Source: an uncultured Clostridia bacterium
Lineage (GTDB): Bacteria > Bacillota > Clostridia > Oscillospirales > CAG-272
DNA length: 52,416 bases
NCBI GenBank assembly: GCA_944391805.1
Contig: CALXUY010000053.1
Coordinates: forward strand, 1-52,416
Direction: 5' to 3'
Part shown: positions 1 through 7,620 of the stretch, in pieces
Layout of the letters: the number at the start of each line of letters is the position of its first letter
Position numbering within the stretch: position 1 is the first letter of the stretch
Notes under the pieces: generated by a model
What the model was told of the DNA's origin: nothing
The model's input: the letters and a program-made list of their open reading frames with translations, nothing else
The model's database searches: none
Translations under genes and position numbers: made by a program

Positions 1-62
1 TTGTGCGTGCTGACTTCTTTCAATTCGTCGTGCAAAAACGACATGCTCATTTGTTTATCCAT
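1..62 (-). CDS. N-terminus of a gene cut by the window edge, possibly an IS transposase
   Basis: Only about 20 codons are visible on the minus strand, reading MDKQMSMSFLHDELKEVSTH before the edge. The pattern FLHxELxxVxT resembles the start of IS5-group transposases of Firmicutes, but this is a recollection of a pattern and not a match that could be tested. A consensus promoter (69-97) ends only six bases before the ATG at 62. The transcript would therefore be nearly leaderless, or translation starts at an internal ATG at 50 or 44. There is no Shine-Dalgarno sequence. A promoter packed against the reading frame is common at the ends of insertion sequences. Any other gene starting at 62 is possible. 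Confidence 0.35.
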   Translation of the reverse strand, partial: MDKQMSMSFLHDELKEVSTH

Positions 63-68
63 GGGTTT

Positions 69-97
69 ATTATACCATATTTTTGTCTGAATTTCAA
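69..97 (-). promoter_or_regulatory. Sigma-A type promoter for the left-edge gene
   Basis: On the minus strand TTGAAA (92-97) is followed after exactly 17 bases by TATAAT (69-74). It points at the gene whose ATG is at 62, so the predicted start of transcription falls at or beside the start codon. Confidence 0.7.
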
Positions 98-109
98 GCC
101 CCTTGCTTT

Positions 110-135
110 GCGCGGTGTTGCCTTAAGAAATGTGG
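110..135. repeat. Short dispersed sequence GCGCGG..TTGCCTTAA, copy 1
   Basis: GCGCGG, two variable bases and TTGCCTTAA followed by GAAATGTGG reappear with few changes at 39402-39429. The copy here lies just outside the promoter of the left-edge gene, where the terminal repeat of an insertion sequence would be expected. Confidence 0.4.
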
Positions 136-148
136 AGTCGAAAAATAA

Positions 149-200
149 GCTCAGGAAACTTTTTTTCAAAAAAGTTTCCTGAGCGGGTTTGGGCGGCGCC
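149..200 (-). terminator. Terminator of the gltX-glnS operon, also a dispersed repeat
   Basis: Read on the minus strand, downstream of glnS, a small stem (TTGGGC/GCCCAA) is followed by a 17-bp stem, GCTCAGGAAACTTTTTT (149-165) paired with 168-184, and then TTATTTTT (141-148). This is a good intrinsic terminator. The stem and the neighbouring GCGGGTTTGGGC recur at 23488-23530, where no minus-strand gene ends, so the unit is also a dispersed repeat. Confidence 0.75.
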
Positions 201-214
201 CAAGGTCTTTTGTG

Positions 215-1867
215 TTACTTTTTCGGAAAGCTGTCCTTCAGTCCCACAATGCGGTTGAAGGTGTTCGGATATTTGGTATCCTTGCAGAAATAGCCGGTCC
301 GAACAAACTGGAACTGCTCGCCCGGTGCAGCGTCGACCAGCGACGGCTCCACGCGGCAGTGCTCCAGACGCACCAGAGATGTGGGATTGAGATAATCGTT
401 GTAGGTCTTGCCCTCGGGGATGTCGTTGACGTTCTCAATGGTAAACAGCTTGTCGTAGAGCATCAGTGTGGTTTCCTCGGAGTGCGCGGCCGATAGCCAG
501 TGAATCGTCCCCTTGACCTTTCTGCCGTCGGCCGGGGTACCGTTGCCGGTTTCGAGGTCGGCGGTGCAGTGCAGCTCGCGGATGCTGCCGTCGGGATTTT
601 TGATGATTTCGTTGCAGCGGATCAGATAGGCGCCCATCAGCCGCACCTCGCCCTCCGGCTTGAGGCGGAAGAACTTGGGGGGCGGCAGCTCGGCAAAATC
701 CTCCTCGTCGATGAAGAGCTCACGGCCAAAGGCCAGTTTGCGTGTGCCGGCGTCGGGGTTCTGCGGATTGTTGGGCAGCTCAAAATACTCCACACGGTCG
801 GCCGGATAGTTGGTAATCACCACCCGCAGCGGCTTCTGTACGCAGATGCGCCGGGGAGCGGTGCTGTTCAGTTCCTCGCGGATGCAGTGCTCCAACAGGC
901 CGATGTCAACCAGGCTGTCGGCCTTGGCAACGCCGGCGCGATTGACAAAATCGATGATGGAGGCCGGCGTGTAGCCCCGGCGGCGCAGCGCACAGAGGGT
1001 GGGCAGACGCGGGTCATCCCAGCCGTCCACCAGTCCGTTTTCCACCAGATAGCGCAGGTAGCGCTTGGACATCACTGTGTTTGTCACATTCAGGCGGGCA
1101 AATTCGCGCTGCTTCGGCTTTTTCTCAAAGCCGATGTTGTCGATGACCCACTCATAGAGCGGGCGGTGATTTTCAAATTCCAGCGAGCAGAGCGAGTGCG
1201 TGATGCCCTCAAGCGCGTCCTGAATCGGATGCGCGTAATCATAGAGCGGATAGATGCACCATTTGTCCCCCTGCCGGTGGTGGCTGGTGTGCACGATGCG
1301 GTAGATCGCCGGGTCGCGCAGATTCATGTTGGGGCTGGCCATGTCGATTTTGGCGCGCAGGGTATGTGTGCCGTCGGCAAACTCGCCGTTTTTCATGCGC
1401 TCGAACAAATCAAGGTTTTCCTCCACCGAGCGGTCGCGATAGGGTGAGTTTTTGCCCGGTTCGGTCAGCGTTCCGCGGTATTCCCGCATCTCCTCGGGGC
1501 TCAGGTCGCAGACGTAGGCTTTTCCGGCCTTGATGAGCTGTACGGCAAACGCATAGCACTGATCAAAGTAATCCGAGCCGTAAAACACGCCGCCGTTCGG
1601 CTCTGCGCCCAGCCAGCAGAGGTCGCGGTAGATGGCCTCCACATACTCGTTGTCCTCCTTGGCGGGGTTGGTGTCGTCATAGCGCAGGTTGAAGAGCCCG
1701 CCGTATTTCTTTGCGGCCTGATAGTTGATCATAATGGCCTTGGCCGAGCCGATGTGCAGGTATCCGTTCGGCTCGGGAGGGAAGCGGGTGTGGACTTTCA
1801 GCTCGGGATCGGCACGCAGATCCGCGTCGATGATGTCGTGTATAAAATTTCTTTCCATTTCTTCCAT
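215..1867 (-). CDS. glnS: Glutaminyl-tRNA synthetase
   Basis: This class Ic enzyme charges tRNA-Gln with glutamine in the cytoplasm. The 550-residue length matches the bacterial family. The Rossmann domain carries the HIGH-type motif as HIGS at residues 38-41 after PPEPNGYL, the GlnRS hallmark. The KMSKS loop appears as VMSKR at about 265-269. The C-terminal half has the beta-barrel anticodon-binding region typical of GlnRS. It lies 27 bases downstream of gltX on the same strand and is the last gene of an MBL hydrolase - gltX - glnS operon ending at the 149-184 terminator. Many Firmicutes lack GlnRS and amidate Glu-tRNA-Gln instead, so its presence implies direct charging, although a GatCAB elsewhere is not excluded. 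Confidence 0.97.
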   Translation of the reverse strand: MEEMERNFIHDIIDADLRADPELKVHTRFPPEPNGYLHIGSAKAIMINYQAAKKYGGLFNLRYDDTNPAKEDNEYVEAIYRDLCWLGAEPNGGVFYGSDYFDQCYAFAVQLIKAGKAYVCDLSPEEMREYRGTLTEPGKNSPYRDRSVEENLDLFERMKNGEFADGTHTLRAKIDMASPNMNLRDPAIYRIVHTSHHRQGDKWCIYPLYDYAHPIQDALEGITHSLCSLEFENHRPLYEWVIDNIGFEKKPKQREFARLNVTNTVMSKRYLRYLVENGLVDGWDDPRLPTLCALRRRGYTPASIIDFVNRAGVAKADSLVDIGLLEHCIREELNSTAPRRICVQKPLRVVITNYPADRVEYFELPNNPQNPDAGTRKLAFGRELFIDEEDFAELPPPKFFRLKPEGEVRLMGAYLIRCNEIIKNPDGSIRELHCTADLETGNGTPADGRKVKGTIHWLSAAHSEETTLMLYDKLFTIENVNDIPEGKTYNDYLNPTSLVRLEHCRVEPSLVDAAPGEQFQFVRTGYFCKDTKYPNTFNRIVGLKDSFPKK

Positions 1868-1894
1868 ATCGGGAGTGGTCCTTTCTGTGCTCGG

Positions 1895-3580
1895 TCAGAG
1901 CGAATCGATCATGCGGCGGATTCTCGAACGCACACGTTCGGGGCCGAGAATCTGCATCACGGCATACATATCCGGGGAATTCAGCCGTCCGGTCACGGCC
2001 ACGCGCAAAAACATGCTCACGTCGGCTACGCTGCCGGGATAGGCCTCCGGATTTGCCTTATATGCCTTCATATCCGAGGCATAGCCGAGCCGATCGGCAA
2101 CGGCCTTGATTTTATCGAACCAGGCGTTCATGTCGTCGGCCGGGTCGTAGCTCCCGAGAAAGTCCTCGAGTGCACGGCGGATATCGGACTTCGGAAAGGC
2201 CGCGTCATAGGCGTCCTCCACCGTGAACAGCTCATCGTAAAAGAAGGACAGATAGGGTTTGACATCCTGCCATGTGGCAAAATCCTTGCGGGGCTTTTTC
2301 CCGCCGCGGCCGATCGAGAGAATGGCCTTTGCATAGGCGGGGTCGGCGGATAGCAGACGGCCGAAATCCGGGTCATACCGCTCGGCCCATGCGAGCGCCT
2401 GCGTGTAAACCTCCTCGGCGCTCATGCGGGAGATGACGTTTTTGCTGACGTCGTTGAGCTTATGAAAATCAAACAGGCAGCCCGAAGCGCTCATCTTCTT
2501 GATATTGAAGGGGAAGGCGGTGTAAGGCTGATCGGGGTTCTGCATGTGCCACTCCTCGTAGTTGGAGTTGAGCAGCGTCATGATATATTCGCAGACGCAT
2601 GCCGGCGCATAGCCCATGCGGCTGTAATCGTCGAGATTGGCGCCCATATCCCGCTTGGAGAGCTTTTTCTTGTTTCCGCTGTCGTCCAGACGCATCAGTT
2701 GTGCGATGTGCAGATACTTCGGGGGGCGAAAGCCGAGATAGCGGAACAGCATCAGATGTTTGGCAAGGCTTGGCAGCCATTCCTCCCCGCGGATGACGTG
2801 TGTGGTTCCCATCAGGTGGTCGTCCACCGCGTGTGCGAAATGGTAGGTGGGAATGCCGTCGCTTTTGAGCAGAACAAAATCCTCGTCGTTTTCGGGAATC
2901 TCCATTTTTCCCTTTACCAGATCGGTAAAGGGAATCTTCCTCTCGGGGTTTCCGTCTGCCAGGATCCGCAGTACGAACGGATCGCCTGCACGCAGATGCG
3001 CCTCCACTTCCTCGATGGAAAACTGCCGCTGCCGCTGCTGTTCCTCACGCCGGCTGTCCTGCGCCTCCTCCCAGTTGCGGGCGAGCAGCTCGGCCTTTTT
3101 GTCGGCCGTGTTGAGTGCCTCCAGCTCCTCGCGGGTCGTAAACACCGGGTAGGCCTTGCCCTCCTTTACAAGCTGCTTGGCGTACACCCGGTAAATCGGG
3201 CCGCGCAGACTCTGCCGGTAGGGGCCGTAGGCACCGCGGTCGCAGACCGAGCCGTCCTCTCCGAGCACCGCGCCTTCGTCAAAGTGGATGCCGTAAGCTG
3301 CCAGCGTGCGGATCAGGCCTTCGGCCGCTCCGGCCACCTCGCGTTTTGCGTCGGTGTCCTCTATCCGCAGATAAAACACGCCGCCGCTCTGGTGAGCCAG
3401 CCGTTCCCCGATGGTGGTGGGGAACAGCCCGCCAAAGTTCACAAATCCGGTGGGGCTTGGCGCAAAGCGGGTGACCTTGGCTCCCTCCGGCAGGCTGCGC
3501 GGGGGATATGTTTGCTCCAGCTCCGCGGGCGTTTCGGTCACCTCGGGGTAGAGCAGGTCGGCAAGCAGTTCGTAGTTCAT
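1895..3580 (-). CDS. gltX: Glutamyl-tRNA synthetase with altered HIGH motif
   Basis: The enzyme should charge tRNA-Glu with glutamate. RFAPSPTGF at residues 38-46 and FYLRIEDTD at 69-77 are family hallmarks, and the KMSKS loop is KLSKR at 306-310. At 561 residues it is longer than the usual 470-500, mainly through an N-terminal extension of about 35 residues and insertions around 175-190 and 340-370. The odd point is the first signature: where GluRS normally reads HIGG this protein reads NFGG (residues 48-51), so the first catalytic histidine is asparagine. The codon is AAC at 3437-3439. The enzyme may tolerate this, may depend on a second GltX elsewhere, or may have another role. It starts 22 bases after the MBL gene in the same operon. 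Confidence 0.93.
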   Translation of the reverse strand: MNYELLADLLYPEVTETPAELEQTYPPRSLPEGAKVTRFAPSPTGFVNFGGLFPTTIGERLAHQSGGVFYLRIEDTDAKREVAGAAEGLIRTLAAYGIHFDEGAVLGEDGSVCDRGAYGPYRQSLRGPIYRVYAKQLVKEGKAYPVFTTREELEALNTADKKAELLARNWEEAQDSRREEQQRQRQFSIEEVEAHLRAGDPFVLRILADGNPERKIPFTDLVKGKMEIPENDEDFVLLKSDGIPTYHFAHAVDDHLMGTTHVIRGEEWLPSLAKHLMLFRYLGFRPPKYLHIAQLMRLDDSGNKKKLSKRDMGANLDDYSRMGYAPACVCEYIMTLLNSNYEEWHMQNPDQPYTAFPFNIKKMSASGCLFDFHKLNDVSKNVISRMSAEEVYTQALAWAERYDPDFGRLLSADPAYAKAILSIGRGGKKPRKDFATWQDVKPYLSFFYDELFTVEDAYDAAFPKSDIRRALEDFLGSYDPADDMNAWFDKIKAVADRLGYASDMKAYKANPEAYPGSVADVSMFLRVAVTGRLNSPDMYAVMQILGPERVRSRIRRMIDSL

Positions 3581-3602
3581 GGGTTGGTTTTCTTCCTTTC
3601 CG

Positions 3603-4223
3603 TCAGTTGTTCACAGAATCCAGTGCTTCGCCCAGTATCGCGGACGGGCCGTGACCGGGATGAATCGGCAGCTCCGGGGGCAGGGAGCGGAGGCGGGCAA
3701 GCGATGCCTCGAGCTGCAGGCTGTTGCCGCCGTAAAGGTCGGTACGGCCGACGCCTTGCGCAAACAGCGTGTCGCCGGTCAGCAGAAAGGCTCCGTCTCC
3801 CTCACCGCACAGGTAGCATACACTGCCCGCCGTGTGCCCGGGCGTATGAATGACGCGGATGCTCTCGTCTCCCAGCTCCAGCCGTGCGCCGTCGGTCAGT
3901 GCCCGGTCCGGCGTGCGGTAGTGCCTGTCCATTCCGAACACTGTGAAAAATGCGTTCTTGCGCGCATCACCGGGCAGCTCCATGTCGTCCGCGTGAATCA
4001 GGGCCGGCGCACCGGTCTTCTCCCGCAGGGCGTCCAGCGAGACGATGTGGTCAAAGTGCCCGTGTGTCAGCAGAATGCAGTCTGCCTGCGCCCCTTCCTC
4101 GCGCAGCGCGTCCAGAATGCGGCCGACCGGTGCGCTCGGATCCACCACGGCGGCATGTGTGCCGCTGAGCAGCAGATAGCAGTTGGAACCCCACGAGCCG
4201 GGATATAGATTTCGAATACGCAT
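3603..4223 (-). CDS. MBL-fold hydrolase, glyoxalase II-like
   Basis: The protein is a cytoplasmic metal-dependent hydrolase of the metallo-beta-lactamase superfamily, 206 residues. It shows the zinc motif HGHFDH (LLTHGHFDHI), then TPGHTAGS with the third-site histidine, LLTGDTLF with the bridging aspartate and a late HPGHG. This layout fits small glyoxalase II-like hydrolases; the substrate cannot be read from sequence. The ATG at 4223 is chosen because GGAG lies seven bases upstream. A longer frame reaches back to 4355 but would cross the structured leader. It is the first gene of the operon with gltX and glnS, an association whose meaning is unknown. Confidence 0.88.
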   Translation of the reverse strand: MRIRNLYPGSWGSNCYLLLSGTHAAVVDPSAPVGRILDALREEGAQADCILLTHGHFDHIVSLDALREKTGAPALIHADDMELPGDARKNAFFTVFGMDRHYRTPDRALTDGARLELGDESIRVIHTPGHTAGSVCYLCGEGDGAFLLTGDTLFAQGVGRTDLYGGNSLQLEASLARLRSLPPELPIHPGHGPSAILGEALDSVNN

Positions 4224-4243
4224 AGACAAACTCCGTTCCGACA

Positions 4244-4336
4244 TCGGTCTGACCGCACGGGGAAGCGGTGGTGAAAAAGCTGCCGTGTTGGCTCGCGGAT
4301 CAGCAGACAGGCTCCCGGCGGCGATGGTCAGACCGA
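4244..4336 (-). promoter_or_regulatory. Structured 5' leader of the MBL-gltX-glnS operon
   Basis: The minus-strand leader contains TCGGTCTGACC (4336-4326) that pairs perfectly over 11 bp with GGTCAGACCGA (4254-4244), closing a domain of 93 nt. Inside, CACGG and CCGTG (4256-4260 and 4283-4287) can pair. The outer stem ends 20 bases before the start codon, with the ribosome site just beyond it. A long closing stem around a branched interior is the shape of riboswitches and protein-binding leaders. I recognise no known class in it and see no T-box sequence. Confidence 0.5.
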
Positions 4337-4363
4337 AAAAAGTAAAATGAAACAATTACAGAT

Positions 4364-4392
4364 ATTATATCATATTCTTGCCAAAATGTCCA
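4364..4392 (-). promoter_or_regulatory. Promoter of the MBL-gltX-glnS operon
   Basis: On the minus strand TGGACA (4387-4392) and TATAAT (4364-4369) are separated by 17 bases. The predicted start near 4357 leaves an untranslated leader of about 135 nt before the MBL start codon. Confidence 0.7.
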
Positions 4393-4440
4393 CTTATTTT
4401 TGCAAAAAACAGGAAATTTTTCGGAATGGCGCGCCAAAAT

Positions 4441-4475
4441 ATGCCTCCCTCGGTAGGTTTTCCCGAAGGAGGCAT
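4441..4475 (-). terminator. Terminator downstream of the SGNH hydrolase gene
   Basis: ATGCCTCCCTCGG (4441-4453) pairs with CCGAAGGAGGCAT (4463-4475) with one mismatch. On the minus strand it is followed by ATTTTGG, a short U tract. It lies about 95 bases beyond the SGNH stop codon. Confidence 0.65.
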
Positions 4476-4568
4476 GTGCCGGGCCTGCATTTCCGCAGCC
4501 GATTTGGGATGCATGGCAAAACCACGCCCGAACGGATGCGATTGCTTCGTGCGCCGCGCCGTTATTGG

Positions 4569-5546
4569 TCAGAGCGCCTGCCGGATGCGCGCGGAAAGGC
4601 GCTCGGCATAATAGGCAAATCCGGCGTCGTTCGGGTGCAGGCGTTCGTCGGCGAACAGACTGGGGTCATGCGGCACCAGATGATAACCCGGGATGGCCGT
4701 GACGTTTGGCAGCTCCGCCGCCGTATCTTCAATCAGCTCGGCCACATGAGCAAATGCTCCTGCCGGCTTTTGCTCAAACTCGTTTTTGCGCCAGATCGGC
4801 GTAACGGCAAAAATCCGGGCCTTCGGATACAGCGCCGACAGCCGGTGATAGAATTCCCGCAGATTGTGCTCCAGCTCCTCGGCGGTTCTGCCGGCCCAGT
4901 CGTTTGTCCCATAGGCGACCGTGATGTAATCCGGCTCGAAATCCTCCGGCTCGTCGAGCAGGGCGGGGAAGAATTTCTCTCCGCCGATGCCCTTGTTTCG
5001 GGCGTCCGCGTTCAGCGCGTCGGCGAGCACCGAGGCGTAGGAGTGGGAGGGATACAGCGCGTCATAGCCCTGTGTGATCGAGTCGCCGAATATCAGCATC
5101 CGATTCGGGCGGAGCACCGGTGAGATGCTTGCGCCGTCGTCCAGCGCAAGGAAACGCAGCGTGGACGCGGCCGACCATGGAAAATAGATCTGCACCGTTT
5201 TATAGCCCTCTCCCAGCGGATAGCTGCCGCCGAACACGCCGGAGGCAGTGTCGCGCGAGCCAAGCCGGCCAATCAGGTTGCCGTTTGCGTAAATGTCGTG
5301 AAAGGCATAGTGCCGGGAGGAGCTTCTTTTCAGAACCGCTTCCATGCCGAGCGTTTGGCTGTCGGTTACAAATTCCAGCATCACGCCGGCAGTGGCGAAG
5401 GATTTCTGATAAAAATCTGCCGAGACCGTGCGGTAAATCTCCTGCTGATGCTCGGTAAATCGGAAAAAGCGGAAGCCCTCGGCTTCCTCGGTGACCCTTG
5501 CCGCACCGTGTGTCGCTGATCGGATCTGTTCCAGTGTGAGTTTCAT
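4569..5546 (-). CDS. SGNH/GDSL-family esterase
   Basis: A 325-residue hydrolase of the SGNH superfamily. The first 150 residues look like a beta-sandwich, as in carbohydrate esterase family 2. The catalytic domain follows, with LIFGDSITQGYD (Ser), AYGTNDW (Asn) and ERLHPNDAGF (Asp-His). There is no signal peptide, so it is probably cytoplasmic. A role in removing acetyl groups from imported oligosaccharides would fit the fold but is inferred. The ATG at 5546 is preferred over 5573 because AAAGGA sits about eight bases upstream. It has its own promoter at 5582-5610 and lies downstream of the recombinase gene in the same direction. Confidence 0.85.
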   Translation of the reverse strand: MKLTLEQIRSATHGAARVTEEAEGFRFFRFTEHQQEIYRTVSADFYQKSFATAGVMLEFVTDSQTLGMEAVLKRSSSRHYAFHDIYANGNLIGRLGSRDTASGVFGGSYPLGEGYKTVQIYFPWSAASTLRFLALDDGASISPVLRPNRMLIFGDSITQGYDALYPSHSYASVLADALNADARNKGIGGEKFFPALLDEPEDFEPDYITVAYGTNDWAGRTAEELEHNLREFYHRLSALYPKARIFAVTPIWRKNEFEQKPAGAFAHVAELIEDTAAELPNVTAIPGYHLVPHDPSLFADERLHPNDAGFAYYAERLSARIRQAL

Positions 5547-5581
5547 GCTGCTTTCCTTTCTCTCATTTGTCAATTGTCATG

Positions 5582-5610
5582 ATTATACATCATTTTCGGG
5601 CGCTTTTCAA
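5582..5610 (-). promoter_or_regulatory. Promoter of the SGNH hydrolase gene
   Basis: TTGAAA (5605-5610) and TATAAT (5582-5587) on the minus strand, spacer 17 bases, 35 bases before the start codon. Confidence 0.75.
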
Positions 5611-5651
5611 GGCCTGTTCCGGAATTTGTATGAAAAATGCGGACGTTGTCT

Positions 5652-6659
5652 TCAGGATTTTTTGGATTTTCTCCCGGACAGCGGGTTCTGCGACATGGCC
5701 TCCTCCATGCTCCGGTTGCTGACATGGGTATAAATCTGGGTGGTGTTGAGCTGCTCGTGCCCAAGAATATCCTTGAGCACGCGCACATCAACATTACCGG
5801 ATTGATACATCAGCGTGGCTGCGGTGTGGCGCAGCTTGTGAACCGAATAGTGCTTGGCGCCCAGCCCCGCCAGCTTCAGATATTTGTATACCATCGCCTG
5901 CACGGTTTTGACGCTGATGCGCTGCTCCAGCCGGCTGAGAAACAGCGCCTTGTCGCTGACGTTGGCATATTTTGCGCCTGTCCGTTCCACCAGATGGGCG
6001 GCAAGCGCCTGCCGGCAGGCATCGTTGAGGTAGATGATGCGCTCCTTGCTGCCCTTTCCTGTCACACGCAATGACCGCAGCTCGGGGTCCACATCGTTCA
6101 GGCTGATGCCAACCAGCTCGGAAACCCGCATTCCGCAGTTGAGAAAGAGCGTGAGAATCGCATAGTCCCGGGTGCGGTAAGGAGATTCGGTATCCTGTTC
6201 GACCGCCTCCAGCAGCCGCTCGGCCTCCTCCAGCGAGAGCACCTTCGGCAGTGTTTTTTTCGCCTTCGGGGTATCGAGATCAACGGCCGGATTGTGGTCC
6301 AGATAATGCCGCTTGGACACCAGATATTTGAACAGCGAGCGGATGGAGCATAGCTTGCGCGAGCGCGCCGCCCACTGGTTGCCCCGCTGCTGATTGGTAT
6401 AAAACAAAAAATCATAAATATCTTCGGTCGTGATGCGGCCGATGCGCTCCAGATCAAATACCCGCACGTCAATTTGGTTGAATGCCTCGGATTGCGGATC
6501 AATTTTCTGCTCCCGCGCCAGAAGATACCGGAAGAAGGTCCGCAGATCCAGCAGGTATTCCTCCACGGTCTTTTTGGAGCAGCCCTGCAGCGAGAGCTTG
6601 TAGGAGGCGTATTCCTGGATCAATGGGGAAAATTCGCTTGTGGAAATCAGTTCCTGCAT
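5652..6659 (-). CDS. Tyrosine recombinase, XerC/XerD-like
   Basis: A 335-residue site-specific recombinase with an N-terminal SAM-like core-binding domain (about 10-120) and a C-terminal catalytic domain. The catalytic set is complete: Arg178 in NCGMRVSEL, a beta-hairpin lysine in GKGSKERI, His274 and Arg277 in HKLRHTAATL, His301 in ILGHEQL and the nucleophile Tyr310 in TTQIYTHV. Length and motifs fit chromosomal Xer recombinases better than phage integrases, and no phage or integron genes flank it. It could resolve chromosome dimers, but a dif site is not visible here and several Xer-like paralogues are common in Clostridia, so XerC or XerD cannot be assigned. Confidence 0.9.
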   Translation of the reverse strand: MQELISTSEFSPLIQEYASYKLSLQGCSKKTVEEYLLDLRTFFRYLLAREQKIDPQSEAFNQIDVRVFDLERIGRITTEDIYDFLFYTNQQRGNQWAARSRKLCSIRSLFKYLVSKRHYLDHNPAVDLDTPKAKKTLPKVLSLEEAERLLEAVEQDTESPYRTRDYAILTLFLNCGMRVSELVGISLNDVDPELRSLRVTGKGSKERIIYLNDACRQALAAHLVERTGAKYANVSDKALFLSRLEQRISVKTVQAMVYKYLKLAGLGAKHYSVHKLRHTAATLMYQSGNVDVRVLKDILGHEQLNTTQIYTHVSNRSMEEAMSQNPLSGRKSKKS

Positions 6660-6764
6660 ACATCAAACACCGCCTTTCAGACATAGAGAGTCGTGCTCTC
6701 CTATTTATTATACAACTTTTTTTGATTTTTTAGTTGATAAACTGTAAACATTTGCGGGGAACAG

Positions 6765-6793
6765 TTGCTTTTTTTCCGCTAATCCGATATAAT
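6765..6793 (+). promoter_or_regulatory. Promoter of the 6878 membrane protein gene
   Basis: TTGCTT (6765-6770), a 17-base spacer and TATAAT (6788-6793). The start codon is 85 bases downstream. The recombinase gene runs in the opposite direction from 6659. Confidence 0.7.
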
Positions 6794-6877
6794 AGAAACA
6801 GTCTTTTCCGGCTGCCGGGGTTTGGTTTGCCGTGCAGGCGGGAGAGCAGCCGGCTGGTTCGTGTCTGTGAGGTATGT

Positions 6878-7501
6878 ATGAAAGAGTTTTTCAAGACGAG
6901 ATCCTATGATATGGTGCGGATGTTTCTCAACCAGTTTGCAACCTCCATTTTCGGTTTGGTTCTGGCGCTGGCTGCGGGAAAGGCACAAAACCCCACGCTT
7001 CGCAATGTAACCAGTGTGGCGGCCATTCTGTTTTATCTGTTTCTGCTCTACACCATGACATGGGACCTGGGCTTTAAGGATAAGGTTTCGGTGGAGAGCG
7101 GCAGAAAAAAGCGGGTGGCCCTGACCGGCTTCTGGATCTCGCTCTGTGCCAATATTCCGAACCTGATTTTTGCCGTGCTGATCTCGCTGGCAGTGCTCTT
7201 TGATGTGCCGGCTCTGAGCAGCATCGGTGCCTTTGCCACGACGGCGGCGCTGCTGCTCGAGGGGATGTTTACCGGAATTCTGGCGAATTCGGTAGGAGGG
7301 GTTGTGCTCAATTCGCAATGGTGGGTCTATTTTCTCATCACCGTTCCCTCAATGGTCACCTGTGCCATAGCCTATCTGCTTGGCCTGAAGGATATTCGCT
7401 TCACCACGCTTTCCAACGTGGTTTATCCGGAATCCGACCGCGATCCCAAGCCGAAACGGAAGTTCCGGTCCGGCCGTGATTCGGATTCACGCAAAAAATA
7501 A
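6878..7501 (+). CDS. Membrane protein of unknown function
   Basis: A 207-residue protein with about five predicted membrane segments (roughly residues 18-34, 47-66, 85-108, 115-140 and 150-172) and a very basic, hydrophilic C-terminal tail (KPKRKFRSGRDSDSRKK) that should face the cytoplasm. I recognise no family. The ATG at 6878 follows GAGG by five bases; an in-frame upstream start at 6734 would precede the promoter and is rejected. The gene appears monocistronic. A GC-rich hairpin (7512-7539) follows the stop codon. Confidence 0.75.
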   Translation: MKEFFKTRSYDMVRMFLNQFATSIFGLVLALAAGKAQNPTLRNVTSVAAILFYLFLLYTMTWDLGFKDKVSVESGRKKRVALTGFWISLCANIPNLIFAVLISLAVLFDVPALSSIGAFATTAALLLEGMFTGILANSVGGVVLNSQWWVYFLITVPSMVTCAIAYLLGLKDIRFTTLSNVVYPESDRDPKPKRKFRSGRDSDSRKK

Positions 7502-7511
7502 GCTGTCAGAA

Positions 7512-7539
7512 CGCCGCCGCGCCATCAGGTGCGGCGGCG
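7512..7539 (+). terminator. Hairpin after the 6878 gene
   Basis: CGCCGCCGC (7512-7520) pairs with GCGGCGGCG (7531-7539). It sits 10 bases after the stop codon, but no U tract follows; the dispersed element begins at once. Confidence 0.45.
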
Positions 7540-7620
7540 CAGGTTGTAGATCAAATCAAAATTGCACAAAAGCGCTTGTTTGTTACTTTTCTTTGAGGTC
7601 GCAGGCGCAAAGTAAAGAAG
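7540..7620 (+). repeat. Dispersed intergenic element, copy 1
   Basis: CAGGTTGTAGA, then ATTGCACAAAA and CTTTGAGG..GCAGGCGCAAAG match the element at 52246-52334 in the same order and orientation. Both copies begin directly after a GC-rich hairpin that follows a stop codon. Confidence 0.6.

Noticed and set aside
3603..4355. Longer version of the MBL hydrolase starting at 4355
   Set aside because: The extra N-terminus would be read from the structured leader, lacks a ribosome site and does not resemble the family.
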